Below, piece after piece: positions 1 through 8,663 of a DNA stretch of 64,000 nucleotides. The first letter of the stretch is position 1. The number at the start of each line of letters is the position of its first letter. Made by a program: the position numbers and the translations under genes. The stretch is from JBNKVT01 sp050299335 (GTDB lineage: Bacteria; Pseudomonadota; Alphaproteobacteria; Rhodobacterales; Rhodobacteraceae), in contig JBNKVT010000021.1 in NCBI GenBank assembly GCA_050299335.1, positions 1-64,000 of the forward strand. Direction: 5' to 3'. A model generated the notes under the pieces. The model saw nothing but the letters and a program-made list of their open reading frames with translations, did no database searches and was not told the DNA's origin.

Positions 1-62
1 TCCTCCCCGCCCAACCACCAAGTTTACCGAACTGAAGAGACTTGGTGGTTGGGCGGGGAGGA
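1..62. repeat. Perfect 23-bp inverted repeat downstream of rpoA
   Basis: Positions 1-23 are the exact reverse complement of 40-62, with a 16-nt spacer. The stem is GC-rich and would form a very stable hairpin in the rpoA transcript, 23 nt after the rpoA stop, where rplQ would normally follow. There is no clear U-tract, so it may be an RNA processing or stability element, or part of a repeat, rather than a simple terminator. It begins at base 1, so it could extend outside the window or reflect a contig end. Confidence 0.8.
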
Positions 63-84
63 GGGGCGGGTGGCGGCTATCTCA

Positions 85-1101
85 TTAGAACTGATCCTCG
101 AATTTCTTCGCCAGATCCTCGATGTTCTCCGGCGGCCAGTCGACGATATCCATGCCCAGATGCAGGCCCATCGTGGTCAGGACCTCCTTGATCTCGTTCA
201 GGGACTTGCGACCGAAATTCGGGGTGCGCAGCATCTCGGCTTCGGTCTTCTGGATCAGGTCGCCGATATAGACGATATTGTCGTTCTTCAGGCAGTTGGC
301 CGAGCGCACCGACAGTTCCAGCTCGTCCACTTTCTTCAGCAGCAGCGGATTGAACTCCAGATCGTCGTCCTCCTCGGGACGCGTCGCGGCTTCGGGCTCG
401 TCGAAATTGACGAAGACCTGCAACTGGTCCTGAAGGATCCGTGCGGCATAGGCGATGGCGTCGTCGGGCGTGATCGAGCCGTCGGTCTCGATATTGAGGG
501 TCAGCTTGTCGTAGTCGAGAACCTGGCCCTCGCGGGTCGGTTCAACCTTGTAGCTGACCTTCTTGACCGGCGAGAACAGCGCGTCGACCGAGATCAGGCC
601 AATGGGCGCATCCTCTGGCCGGTTCTTGTCGGCGGCGACATAGCCCTTTCCGGTCTCGACGGTCAGCTCCATGTAGAAGGACGCGCCCTCATCGAGATGG
701 CAGATCACGTGCTCCTTGTTCAGGATCTCGATCCCGGCACTTTCCGAGATGTCGCCCGCGGTCACCACACCCGGCCCGGTCTTGTTGATCGACAGCCGCT
801 TCGGCCCTTCGACCTCCATCCGGACGGCGACGCCCTTGAGGTTGAGGACGATATCGGTGACGTCTTCGCGCACACCGGCCACCGAGCTGAATTCATGCAG
901 CACGTTGTCGATCTGCGCGGACGTGATCGCAGCCCCCTGCAGCGAGGACAACAGCACGCGCCGCAGCGCGTTGCCGAGGGTCAGGCCGAAGCCGCGTTCC
1001 AGCGGTTCGGCGATGGCGGTCGCCATGCGCTGGGCATCGGCGCCCGGCTTGATGTCCAGCCCTTGCGGACGGATGAGTTCCTGCCAGTTCTTGTGGATCA
1101 T
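85..1101 (-). CDS. rpoA: DNA-directed RNA polymerase subunit alpha
   Basis: This is the alpha subunit of RNA polymerase. Its N-terminal domain dimerises and nucleates beta/beta' assembly, and its C-terminal domain binds UP elements and activators. The 338-residue length matches Rhodobacteraceae RpoA. The N-terminal domain carries the typical stretch LERGFGLTLGNALRRVLLSS, and the C-terminal domain has LELSVRSANCLKNDNI and LNEIKEVL. The reading frame stays open upstream, but the conserved start MIHKNWQELIRP at 1101 is the family start. It is the last gene of the rpsM-rpsK-rpoA block; rplQ, its usual partner, lies outside the window. Confidence 0.98.
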   Translation of the reverse strand: MIHKNWQELIRPQGLDIKPGADAQRMATAIAEPLERGFGLTLGNALRRVLLSSLQGAAITSAQIDNVLHEFSSVAGVREDVTDIVLNLKGVAVRMEVEGPKRLSINKTGPGVVTAGDISESAGIEILNKEHVICHLDEGASFYMELTVETGKGYVAADKNRPEDAPIGLISVDALFSPVKKVSYKVEPTREGQVLDYDKLTLNIETDGSITPDDAIAYAARILQDQLQVFVNFDEPEAATRPEEDDDLEFNPLLLKKVDELELSVRSANCLKNDNIVYIGDLIQKTEAEMLRTPNFGRKSLNEIKEVLTTMGLHLGMDIVDWPPENIEDLAKKFEDQF

Positions 1102-1228
1102 GTAATGCCCTCCATTCTTGCCATGCGCTCTGATCCGGATGTGTGAGCGATGGCTCCCGAGGTTTGATGCAAAATCAGCAAAGGGAGACGCGCCCGAATG
1201 GCCCGTCCCCCGGAATTCGAAAGTCCCG

Positions 1229-1618
1229 TCAGACGCGGCGGCGCTTCGGCGGGCGGCAGCCGTTATGCGGGATCGGGGTGACGTCACGGATCGAGGTGAT
1301 CGTGAAACCCACGGCCGACAGGGCGCGAAGCGCGCTCTCGCGGCCCGACCCCGGTCCCTGCACCTCGACCTCGAGGGTGCGCATGCCGTGTTCCTGGGCC
1401 TTCTTGCCGGCGTCCTCGGCAGCCATCTGGGCGGCATAGGGCGTCGATTTCCGCGACCCCTTGAAGCCCATGGTCCCGGCAGAGGACCAGGCGATGGCGT
1501 TGCCCTGGGCGTCGGCGATCAGGATCTTGGTGTTGTTGAACGACGCGTTCACATGCGCCACACCGGCGGAGATGTTCTTGCGTTCCTTGCGCTTCATGCG
1601 CGTCTTTTCGCGTGCCAT
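1229..1618 (-). CDS. rpsK: 30S ribosomal protein S11
   Basis: S11 is a platform protein of the small subunit that helps form the 16S rRNA 690 loop region. The 129-residue product has the family signatures HVNASFNNTKI, GFKGSRKSTPYAAQ and the basic C-terminus NGCRPPKRRRV. It lies 15 nt downstream of rpsM and upstream of rpoA, the normal alpha-operon order. Confidence 0.98.
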   Translation of the reverse strand: MAREKTRMKRKERKNISAGVAHVNASFNNTKILIADAQGNAIAWSSAGTMGFKGSRKSTPYAAQMAAEDAGKKAQEHGMRTLEVEVQGPGSGRESALRALSAVGFTITSIRDVTPIPHNGCRPPKRRRV

Positions 1619-1633
1619 GTCTGTCGCCCTCCC

Positions 1634-2002
1634 TTACTTCTTCTTGCCGGCAATGGCTTTTGCCGGGCCCTTGCGGGTGCGGGCGTTGGTGTGGGTGCGC
1701 TGGCCGCGCACGGGCAGGCCGCGGCGATGGCGCAGGCCGCGGTAGCAGCCGAGGTCCATCAGTCGCTTGATGTTCATGCTCTTTTCACGACGCAGGTCGC
1801 CTTCGACCATGTAATTGGCGTCGATATGTTCGCGGATCTGCAGCACCTCGGCGTCCGAGAGCTCGTTAACGCGGCGGGCGGCGTCGATGCCCGTGGCTTC
1901 GCAGATGGCTTTCGCACCGGCGCGGCCGATGCCATGGATATAGGTCAATGCGATGACAACCCGCTTGCCCGTCGGGATGTTCACGCCAGAAATTCGTGCC
2001 AA
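1634..2002 (-). CDS. rpsM: 30S ribosomal protein S13
   Basis: S13 sits in the head of the small subunit, contacts the P-site tRNA and bridges to the large subunit. The 122-residue protein begins MARISGVNIPTGKRV and has the C-terminal motif GLPVRGQRTHTNARTRKG. In most relatives adk-rpsM is continuous; here a 1.36-kb segment with an opposite-strand hydrolase gene separates them. rpsM therefore starts a transcription unit with its own promoter at 2147-2174. Confidence 0.98.
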   Translation of the reverse strand: MARISGVNIPTGKRVVIALTYIHGIGRAGAKAICEATGIDAARRVNELSDAEVLQIREHIDANYMVEGDLRREKSMNIKRLMDLGCYRGLRHRRGLPVRGQRTHTNARTRKGPAKAIAGKKK

Positions 2003-2146
2003 GTCGGTCTCCGATCTGTCATTGCGGTTCCGTAGTTCCAGAACCTTTTTTCACAATTGCGGTCCCAAAGGCTTGCGTGCCTCGGGACCTTACGATCTCG
2101 GGTGGGAGGGACCATCGGGGGCCCGGTCTCACGGGAGAGATGCGGA

Positions 2147-2174
2147 CTTATAGAATCACGCCGGGGCGCGTCAA
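2147..2174 (-). promoter_or_regulatory. Predicted sigma70 promoter of rpsM-rpsK-rpoA
   Basis: On the minus strand there is a -35 hexamer TTGACG (2169-2174), a 16-nt spacer and a -10 hexamer TATAAG (2147-2152), about 145 nt upstream of the rpsM start. It lies inside the 311-nt gap 2003-2313, which holds no credible gene. It would allow rpsM, rpsK and rpoA to be expressed despite the accessory gene inserted upstream. Confidence 0.6.
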
Positions 2175-2313
2175 GTGTTAATTGGATAAAGAGACAATGG
2201 CTCTGCCAGATTTTCAAACATTCCGAAAGTGACATTTATCACCGCTGCAATTTTCCTCACGTGGCTACAGTTGAAGCCTTTTTTAAACAGTGATTGACGG
2301 AAGGGAATGCAAA

Positions 2314-3309
2314 ATGGCCAAGCAACGGATCATTCTAATCCACGGGCGCAGCACCAAACCGGGGAAAGCGGCATTCGAGGCGCTCCAGAAAAAGGCGCTG
2401 TTGCATGGGCTGACCCGCGAAGGAAGCGGTAAAGGGAAAAAGATCGAAGACGAAAAGGTGGCGATCGATTTCGTCTACTACGGCGACGTGAACAACGCGC
2501 TGCTCGCGGAAAAGAGCAAGAAGATGGCAAAGCGCCTGACTGCCAAAGACCCGCACTGCGGAAACCTACCATGTGAACCACATCAGGGCCTCGACAAAGC
2601 AATCGATATCCTTGCCGCCATGCCGAATTTCTCGGCCCGTACCTACAAGAAAGTACTGGAACAGAACGAGGATCGGCGCTGGCTCGACAATGCGGCAAAT
2701 GCCGTCAGCACCTTTGCGGCAATAACAACCGCTACCTTTCTCAACAAGGTCGCGATCAACAAAACTACGCCGGATATGGGGGCATACCTTCTGACCCGGA
2801 AGGTCGGTTCCGAAATTCGGGAGCGACTGCAGAAGGTCCTCAGACCCGCGATCAGGGCTGGCGATGATATTTGCCTGGTTTCCCACAGCATGGGCTGCAT
2901 GGTAGCCTATGACGTGCTTTGGAAGTTCTCTCGAATGAGTGAGTATTCCGAGCTACAGGAGTCTGGGAACAAGATTTCAAAATGGGTCACTCTTGGATGC
3001 CCGCTCGGTGAAGCCGGGGTGAAGCGCAACCTTTATGACGGGGACGAGCGCCGCGAAGATAAGTATCCGCGTGAAATCGTGCTCGACTGGGTAAATATTG
3101 CAGCCAAAGATGATTTCGTTGCCCATGACCGTTCGATAAAGGATGACTATTCCTACATGACAAGGTCAGATCCAAAGCTTGTGAATTCCATCCGCGACGA
3201 GGAGATCTATAACTGCTTCTTCCACGATGGCGTGTCGAATCCCCACAAACTCTACGGCTATCTCGCACACGAAAAGGTCGGGAAGGAAATCGCCGACTGG
3301 ATCAAGTAG
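2314..3309 (+). CDS. Alpha/beta-hydrolase fold protein inserted between adk and rpsM
   Basis: The 331-residue protein has the outline of a serine alpha/beta hydrolase. An early oxyanion-type motif LIHGRS is at residues 8-13. The nucleophile elbow is LVSHSMGCM, with Ser192 as probable nucleophile. Candidate acid and His residues lie near AAKDDFVAHD and NPHKLYGY toward the C-terminus. No signal peptide or membrane segment is evident, so it is probably cytosolic; the substrate is unknown. The start at 2314 is preferred over the upstream GTG at 2290 because AAGGGA lies about 9 nt before it. It runs against the flanking ribosomal genes and is less GC-rich than they are, consistent with acquisition. 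Confidence 0.75.
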   Translation: MAKQRIILIHGRSTKPGKAAFEALQKKALLHGLTREGSGKGKKIEDEKVAIDFVYYGDVNNALLAEKSKKMAKRLTAKDPHCGNLPCEPHQGLDKAIDILAAMPNFSARTYKKVLEQNEDRRWLDNAANAVSTFAAITTATFLNKVAINKTTPDMGAYLLTRKVGSEIRERLQKVLRPAIRAGDDICLVSHSMGCMVAYDVLWKFSRMSEYSELQESGNKISKWVTLGCPLGEAGVKRNLYDGDERREDKYPREIVLDWVNIAAKDDFVAHDRSIKDDYSYMTRSDPKLVNSIRDEEIYNCFFHDGVSNPHKLYGYLAHEKVGKEIADWIK

Positions 3310-3358
3310 GCGCTGCGCACTCCCGTGTAATCATGCCACAAGGCGGAACGTCGCGTCG

Positions 3359-4006
3359 CTACCCCAGCGCCTCGTTCAAGCTTGAGGCAACCTCATCGAT
3401 CTCGCCCAGCCCGTCGATGCTCTTCAGCTGACCCTTGGCATGGTAGTACCCGATCAGCGGCGAGGTTTCCTTGTAGTAGGCCAACAGCCGCGTCCGCATG
3501 GTCTCGGCATTGTCGTCCTCGCGGCGCTTGAACTCGGTCGAGCCGCACTTGTCGCAGACCCCGTCCTGCGCCGGCTTTTTGGTCTCGTCGTGATAGACTT
3601 CGCCGCAATTCGCACAGGTATACCGCCCCGACACGCGGGCCACCAGTTCCTCGTCCTCGGCAATCCGCATCTCGACCACGGCATCGAGGCGCTGGCCCTT
3701 CGAGGCCAGCAACTCCCCCAACGCATCGGCCTGGGCCAGCGTCCGGGGGAAACCGTCAAAGATGAAACCGCCATGGTCGGCGGGCTTGTCGAGCTGCTCG
3801 GCGATCAGGCCGATGACGATCTCATCGGTGACCAGATCGCCCCGGTCCATGACGGCGGCAACCTTGTTGCCCATCTCGGTCCCCGAGGACCGCGCCGCCC
3901 TCAGCATGTCGCCGGTGGACAGCTGCACCATGCCGCGCGCGGCCACCAGCCGGTGCGCCTGCGTTCCCTTGCCGGCACCCGGGGGCCCCAAAAGTATGAT
4001 ATTCAT
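3359..4006 (-). CDS. adk: Adenylate kinase
   Basis: This enzyme interconverts ATP + AMP and 2 ADP in the cytoplasm. The 215-residue protein has the P-loop GPPGAGKGTQ at the N-terminus, the AMP-binding segment FDGFPRTLAQA, and a long LID domain with four cysteines (CANC and CDKC) that probably bind zinc. Its ATG overlaps the secY stop codon (ATGA), the usual translational coupling of secY-adk. No terminator is obvious before the accessory hydrolase gene on its 3' side. Confidence 0.98.
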   Translation of the reverse strand: MNIILLGPPGAGKGTQAHRLVAARGMVQLSTGDMLRAARSSGTEMGNKVAAVMDRGDLVTDEIVIGLIAEQLDKPADHGGFIFDGFPRTLAQADALGELLASKGQRLDAVVEMRIAEDEELVARVSGRYTCANCGEVYHDETKKPAQDGVCDKCGSTEFKRREDDNAETMRTRLLAYYKETSPLIGYYHAKGQLKSIDGLGEIDEVASSLNEALG

Positions 4007-5349
4007 CTGCGCTTCTTCTTCCGTCCCTTGCCCCGCAGTTTTGATCTTTCGATCAAGCCTTCATACTGGTGCGCCAGCATGTGCGACTGGACCTGATTGA
4101 TCGTGTCCATCGTCACCGAGACCACGATCAGAAGCGAGGTGCCGCCAAAATAGAACGGAATGGCGGTGTTTGCGATCAGAAATTCCGGCAGGAGACAAAC
4201 CGCCGCAAGATAGGCCGAACCGATCACCAGGACCCTGGCAACGACATAGTCGAGATACTCGATGGTCTTTGCCCCGGGCCGGATGCCGGGCACGAAACCG
4301 CCCTGCTTCTTGAGGTTATCGGCCACGTCCTCGGATTTGAACGAGACATTGGCGGTATAGAAATAGGTGAAAAAGACGATCAGCGCGGCGAAGAACAGCA
4401 GATACAGGATCTGCCCCCGGCCCAGATAGGCCGAGATGGTGTTCAGGATCCCCGAACTGGAATTGCCCGAGAACGTCGTGATTGTCGTCGGCATGACCAG
4501 CAGGGCAGAGGCAAAGATCGCCGGAATGACACCTGCCGGGTTCACTTTAATCGGCAGGCTGGAGCTTTCGCCGCCATACATCTTCTGGCCGACCTGACGG
4601 CGCGGATACTGAATATGGATTTTTCTGAGCGCCCGCTCCATGAACACGATGAACATGATCACCGCCACGGCCATGATCAGCACTATGATGACCATCGGCG
4701 GGCTGATGGCCCCCGAGCGGCCCTGTTCGAAGAACTGATAGAGCGCGGCGGGCAACTCGGCGACGATACCGGTGAAGATGATCAGCGACACGCCGTTGCC
4801 GATCCCGCGCGCGGTGATCTGCTCGCCTAGCCACAACAGGAACATCGTCCCGCCCACGAGGGTAATCACGCAGGACGCCCGGAAGAACCAGCCCGGATCG
4901 ACCGCCAGTTCCTGCCCCTCAAGGCCGAGCGCCATCATATAGGCCTGCACGGTGGCGAGGATGACGGTCAGATAGCGGGTATACTGGTTCAGCTTCTTCC
5001 GCCCGATCTCGCCCTCTTTCTTCAGCGCCTCAAGGGATGGCACCATGGCCGACATCAGCTGCACGATGATCGAGGCCGAGATATAGGGCATGATCCCCAG
5101 CGCGAAGATCGCCATCCGCGACACGGCGCCACCGGTGAACATGTTCAGCATGCCCCCGATGCCCTGGCCTGCCTGTTCGAAGAACCGCGCCAGTTCGACC
5201 GTGTCCACACCCGGGACCGGCACATAGGTGCCGAGGCGGTAGACGCACAGTAGCCCCAAAGCGAAAAGGATCCTCGCCTGCAGCTCCTTGGCCTTGCCGA
5301 AGGACGCCCAGTTGAGGTTGGCGGCCATCTGTTCCGCTGCTGATACCAT
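4003..5349 (-). CDS. secY: Preprotein translocase subunit SecY
   Basis: SecY forms the protein-conducting channel of the SecYEG translocon in the inner membrane. The 448-residue product has ten predicted hydrophobic segments, and begins with an amphipathic stretch followed by ILFALGLLCVYRLGTYVPVPGVD. The plug region MFTGGAVSRMAIFALGIMPYISASI and the basic C-terminal tail RGKGRKKKRR match the family. It lies between rplO and adk and overlaps adk by four bases. Confidence 0.98.
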   Translation of the reverse strand: MVSAAEQMAANLNWASFGKAKELQARILFALGLLCVYRLGTYVPVPGVDTVELARFFEQAGQGIGGMLNMFTGGAVSRMAIFALGIMPYISASIIVQLMSAMVPSLEALKKEGEIGRKKLNQYTRYLTVILATVQAYMMALGLEGQELAVDPGWFFRASCVITLVGGTMFLLWLGEQITARGIGNGVSLIIFTGIVAELPAALYQFFEQGRSGAISPPMVIIVLIMAVAVIMFIVFMERALRKIHIQYPRRQVGQKMYGGESSSLPIKVNPAGVIPAIFASALLVMPTTITTFSGNSSSGILNTISAYLGRGQILYLLFFAALIVFFTYFYTANVSFKSEDVADNLKKQGGFVPGIRPGAKTIEYLDYVVARVLVIGSAYLAAVCLLPEFLIANTAIPFYFGGTSLLIVVSVTMDTINQVQSHMLAHQYEGLIERSKLRGKGRKKKRR

Positions 5350-5443
5350 TTAGATCGGCCTCCCGATGCCGTGCGCCGCCCTCAAGGGTCGGGAGGGGCG
5401 GCGCAGCCAGAGATGTAAGGGGCATGGCAGCCCCTCACAAGGC

Positions 5444-5920
5444 TTATTCCGCCGGAGCGGCCGGTTTGGTGAGCGTGACCGAGCCCCCAGCCTTCTCGAC
5501 CGCCTCGATGGCCGCCTTTGAAGCGCCGGTAACGGTCAGGTCGATCTTCGCACTCAGCTCGCCCTTGGCCAGCAGCCGCACCCCGTCACGCACCCGCCGC
5601 ACCAGACCGCTTTCGACGAGGGTCTCCTCGGTGATCGCCTTCTTGGCGTCGATCTTCTTGGCGTCGATGAATTTCTGCAGGATGCCGAGATTGATGACGG
5701 CATGGCGCTTGGCATTGATATTGTTGAAGCCGCGCTTCGGCAGCCGCTGGTAGAGCGGCATCTGCCCGCCCTCATAGCCGTTGATCGCCACGCCCGACCG
5801 GGACTTCTGCCCCTTGATCCCGCGTCCACCCATCTTGCCCTTGCCCGAGCCCGGGCCACGGCCAACACGTTTCTTGGATTTCGTCGCACCGGGATTGTCC
5901 CGGAGTTCATTCAGTTTCAT
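5444..5920 (-). CDS. rplO: 50S ribosomal protein L15
   Basis: L15 is a late-assembling large-subunit protein that stabilises 23S rRNA. The start MKLNELRDNPGATK at 5920 gives 158 residues, with the Gly-rich basic region GRGPGSGKGKMGGRG typical of the family; the open frame further upstream is not conserved. rpmD would normally lie immediately upstream, but here about 6.1 kb of accessory DNA separates them. rplO starts a block with secY and adk, driven by a promoter at 6013-6041. Confidence 0.98.
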   Translation of the reverse strand: MKLNELRDNPGATKSKKRVGRGPGSGKGKMGGRGIKGQKSRSGVAINGYEGGQMPLYQRLPKRGFNNINAKRHAVINLGILQKFIDAKKIDAKKAITEETLVESGLVRRVRDGVRLLAKGELSAKIDLTVTGASKAAIEAVEKAGGSVTLTKPAAPAE

Positions 5921-6012
5921 ATCGCTTCTCCTTCGCCGGATACGCCCCCGAAGCGAATTGGGCGACCACGGCATGATTGATGAGGTGTGGACCCTGTGGG
6001 GACCACCGGGGG

Positions 6013-6041
6013 CGTATATATTGTCAAATTTGGACAATCAA
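6013..6041 (-). promoter_or_regulatory. Predicted rplO-secY-adk promoter with overlapping palindrome
   Basis: The minus strand shows TTGATT (6036-6041), a 17-nt spacer and TATACG (6013-6018), about 93 nt upstream of rplO. A palindrome with ATTGTC/GACAAT arms lies at 6020-6038, within the spacer and -35 region, so a dimeric regulator could bind there. The remainder of the 307-nt gap 5921-6227 shows no gene; it separates rplO from the divergently transcribed metalloprotease gene. Confidence 0.55.
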
Positions 6042-6227
6042 CCTGTTTATCAAACGAGCTTGTAAGTCCTCCTTGCGTGGGATGACCAAGGCTGTTCCTG
6101 TTTGAAGGAATCGGGGAACCAAAGGCTTGAAACCTGAGGTTATTCTATCTCAAGTTGCGCATGCTCGCTTTATAAGGTACGCTCCAACAATAGAATCACA
6201 GTTACTTGAGATATGTCGGGGGAAGAA

Positions 6228-7019
6228 ATGGCCAAGAAATCTAGGAAGGACTTGGACGTCTTTGAAATTCTCGACAAAGACGACGCTGCTAAAGCGATTG
6301 CTGATGAAATACATATTTATCACAACGGTGCAGTTTGTGAAACTGACTCCATAGGCTATGCTACACCGGAAGGCAGGTCACCGCTAGAAATTGTTGTCGA
6401 CGCTTCTGAGGGATTTATCCCACTCTGGGAAGAAAATACGACGCTTCGGTGGCGGTTCAACGAACTCTCAATGGCGATATTTGCTGATCCTGAAGAAGCC
6501 AAATCAGGCATTCGCAATCTCTTTGCGGAGGGCATTCAGGAGTGGAAAGATTCACCGCCTGTCAAGTTCAGCGAACGTCATGACGCCTGGGATTTCGAAA
6601 TTGCCGTAGCTCCGCAAGAAAACTGCACAATAAACGGATGCACGCTAGCCCGAGCATTCTTTCCAGATTCGGGGCGTCACGATCTATTAATATATCCAAC
6701 AATGTTCAAACAGTCTCGGAAAGAGATGGTCGAGACGCTGGCGCACGAAATTGGACACATCTTTGGACTGCGTCACTTTTTCGCAAATATATCGGAAGAA
6801 GATTGGCCCGTGGAAATTTTTGGAGCGCATAACGATGTCTCCATTATGAACTATGGACCAAAAAGCCGTATGACAAAAAACGATAGGGACGACTTGAAGA
6901 CGCTTTACCAATTAGTTTGGAGTGGGCAACTGAAAGACATCAACGGAACACCAATTCGGTTGATGCGGCCGTTCAGTTTTTTCCGCGCGATTCCTCAGGG
7001 TCCGTTCCACATGGTTTGA
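6228..7019 (+). CDS. Zinc-dependent metalloprotease-like protein (metzincin motif)
   Basis: The 263-residue product has a complete metzincin zinc site HEIGHIFGLRH (His173, Glu174, His177, His183) followed by a Met-turn-like SIMNYG around Met207, as in matrixin-type peptidases (M10). No signal peptide is seen, so a cytosolic role, or secretion without a Sec signal, must be considered. The start at 6228 is preferred over 6213 because GGGGGAAG lies just before it. The gene is AT-rich and oriented against the ribosomal genes, consistent with horizontal acquisition. The peptidase assignment is strong at motif level; the target is unknown. Confidence 0.75.
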   Translation: MAKKSRKDLDVFEILDKDDAAKAIADEIHIYHNGAVCETDSIGYATPEGRSPLEIVVDASEGFIPLWEENTTLRWRFNELSMAIFADPEEAKSGIRNLFAEGIQEWKDSPPVKFSERHDAWDFEIAVAPQENCTINGCTLARAFFPDSGRHDLLIYPTMFKQSRKEMVETLAHEIGHIFGLRHFFANISEEDWPVEIFGAHNDVSIMNYGPKSRMTKNDRDDLKTLYQLVWSGQLKDINGTPIRLMRPFSFFRAIPQGPFHMV

Positions 7020-7058
7020 ATGTAGAGTAATGCTTTATACAAGCGGTAGGACATGTTT

Positions 7059-7841
7059 TCATGCCGCTCCATACCAATCCCCCAGCTTCACCTCCACCGC
7101 GTCGCCCACGAGTGCCGCGAACCCAGCCGGGTCCTGGGTCCCGTCGTCGCGGCCTCGGTAGTGGTAGGGATAGACATAGGTCGGCCCGAACTCGGCGACG
7201 GCGGAGGCTGCGGCGGCGGCATCCATGGTGAAGGGCAGGTTCATGCAGACGAAGGCGAGGTCGATGTTTTGCAGCGCCCGCATCTCGGGGATATCCTCGG
7301 TGTCGCCCGAAATATAGGTGCGGAAATCGCCCATGCTCAGCACGTAGCCGTTGTCGCGGCCCTGCGGGTGAAAATTCGTGCGGCCCTCGGTGGTGTTGTA
7401 GGCCGGGATCGCGTCGATGACGATGCCGTTCCAGCTCATGCTTTCGGCATTGGCCAGCGCGGTGGCCCGGGATTTCAGGTCGTCTGGTAGCATCCCGTAG
7501 ACCGCCGGGTTGGTGACGATCGGGGTCGGCTTGCTGGCGTCGATGATGCCCGACAGCGTGTCGGCATTATAGTGGTCGCCATGCTCGTGGGTGACGAGGA
7601 TCAGGTCGGGGCTGGGGAAATCCGCATAGGCCGAGACGTCGCCGACCGGGTCGGCATAGATCACACCAGACGGGGTCTCCATCACGAAAGAGGCATGGGC
7701 GACCGGGTGGACAGTGATCGGCCCCTCGGCGGTCTCGAAGACATTGGCCCCGCCGGACTGAGCGAGCGCGGCATAGGGCAGGATCGTCACGCTGCCCGAA
7801 GCGGCGGCGGTGGCGAGAAAGGTGCGTCGTGTCTGTGTCAT
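7059..7841 (-). CDS. Tat-exported MBL-fold metallo-hydrolase
   Basis: The 260-residue protein begins with a twin-arginine signal (TRRTFLA, then a hydrophobic stretch ending AALAQ), so it is probably periplasmic. The metallo-beta-lactamase signature THEHGDHY (His85, His87, Asp89, His90) marks the dinuclear metal site, and the layout resembles the UlaG-like beta-lactamase superfamily. A ribosome site AGGGGA lies just before the ATG at 7841; the longer open frame upstream is not supported. The gene has host-like high GC, unlike its AT-rich neighbour at 6.2 kb. Substrate unknown. Confidence 0.8.
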   Translation of the reverse strand: MTQTRRTFLATAAASGSVTILPYAALAQSGGANVFETAEGPITVHPVAHASFVMETPSGVIYADPVGDVSAYADFPSPDLILVTHEHGDHYNADTLSGIIDASKPTPIVTNPAVYGMLPDDLKSRATALANAESMSWNGIVIDAIPAYNTTEGRTNFHPQGRDNGYVLSMGDFRTYISGDTEDIPEMRALQNIDLAFVCMNLPFTMDAAAAASAVAEFGPTYVYPYHYRGRDDGTQDPAGFAALVGDAVEVKLGDWYGAA

Positions 7842-7971
7842 GGTTCCCCTCCATTGCGATGGCCGTAGTTTAGGGAACGCCCGCGACGGCTCAACGACCG
7901 CGAGCCGCGCCTCTCGGAAATGTGTAGCGCCCCGGAGGGAGGGCCGGGGCGCTTTCGGAACCAGGCTTGTC

Positions 7972-8412
7972 TCAGGCGCCGGCAGGCCAGGTGAATTCCG
8001 GGCGCAAGCCTTCGTAGACCGGGCGGCCATCGGAGGGTTTGTCATAGCCCTTCGAGGTGTCCCAGAACGCATGATAACTGGCCTTCGGGAAGGCGGCATC
8101 GTCGTAGCCCATGACGTTCGGGACGGCGACGCGGATGCGTTTCTGCTTGTCGTCGAGCATCAGCACGGCGCCGCAGTCTTCGCAAAGGCAGATCTCGAGC
8201 GGGCCGTCGGGGTTGTCGGCATTGAACGGCACCCGCTTCATAGCACCCTCGTTGGTGGTCGAGAGGTCGGCGTAGTTGAAGAAGGCCACATGGGTGGTGT
8301 GCTGCTTGGTGACGTTCTTGCAGACATTGCAGTGGCATTCGTGGTTGTCGATGGGCTCGGCGGAGGCGGTCACCGGGTGGTGGGCGCAGCCTCCCTTATA
8401 TGGGCTGGTCAT
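7972..8412 (-). CDS. GFA/CENP-V family zinc protein
   Basis: The 146-residue protein has the cysteine pattern of the glutathione-dependent formaldehyde-activating (GFA/CENP-V) fold: GGCAHH, CHCNVC and a later CLCEDC, which in this family bind structural and catalytic zinc. Some relatives bind glutathione adducts, but most are uncharacterised. The ATG at 8412 is preceded by a good GGAGG site; the frame extends upstream without a better start. It lies 130 nt upstream of the MBL gene in the same direction, so the two may be co-transcribed. Confidence 0.8.
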   Translation of the reverse strand: MTSPYKGGCAHHPVTASAEPIDNHECHCNVCKNVTKQHTTHVAFFNYADLSTTNEGAMKRVPFNADNPDGPLEICLCEDCGAVLMLDDKQKRIRVAVPNVMGYDDAAFPKASYHAFWDTSKGYDKPSDGRPVYEGLRPEFTWPAGA

Positions 8413-8527
8413 GGGTATCCTCCGGTTGAAACCGTGCACTTGGAGGCACGTCTGGGTATTTGAGGGGGATTCGGGGGGCGAAAGCGACCCGGCAATTCGT
8501 CTCATAGGGGGGAGGCGGCGGGGGCTG

Positions 8528-8543
8528 TTTGCACGCGTGCAAA
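8528..8543. promoter_or_regulatory. Perfect 16-bp palindrome TTTGCACGCGTGCAAA (copy 1)
   Basis: The fully self-complementary 16-mer lies in the 251-nt gap between the GFA gene and the nucleotidyltransferase-like gene, followed by an A-run. An identical copy is at 50953-50968. The symmetry suggests a site for a dimeric DNA-binding protein. The regulator is not identified. Confidence 0.5.
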
Positions 8544-8663
8544 AAAAGGGGAATTGGATTGATTTTATTGGGAAAAAGGGTTTAGCGAGGGTTAATTTTC
8601 ACTGTTTCTTACGTCGCTTGGAACTGTATTAGAGGCTGCGAAACGCAGTAATCTAGTAGCCTT

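Noticed and set aside
4036..4056. FNR-like palindrome TTGATCTTTCGATCAA
   Set aside because: The spacing between TTGAT and ATCAA is six, not four, and it lies within the secY coding region.
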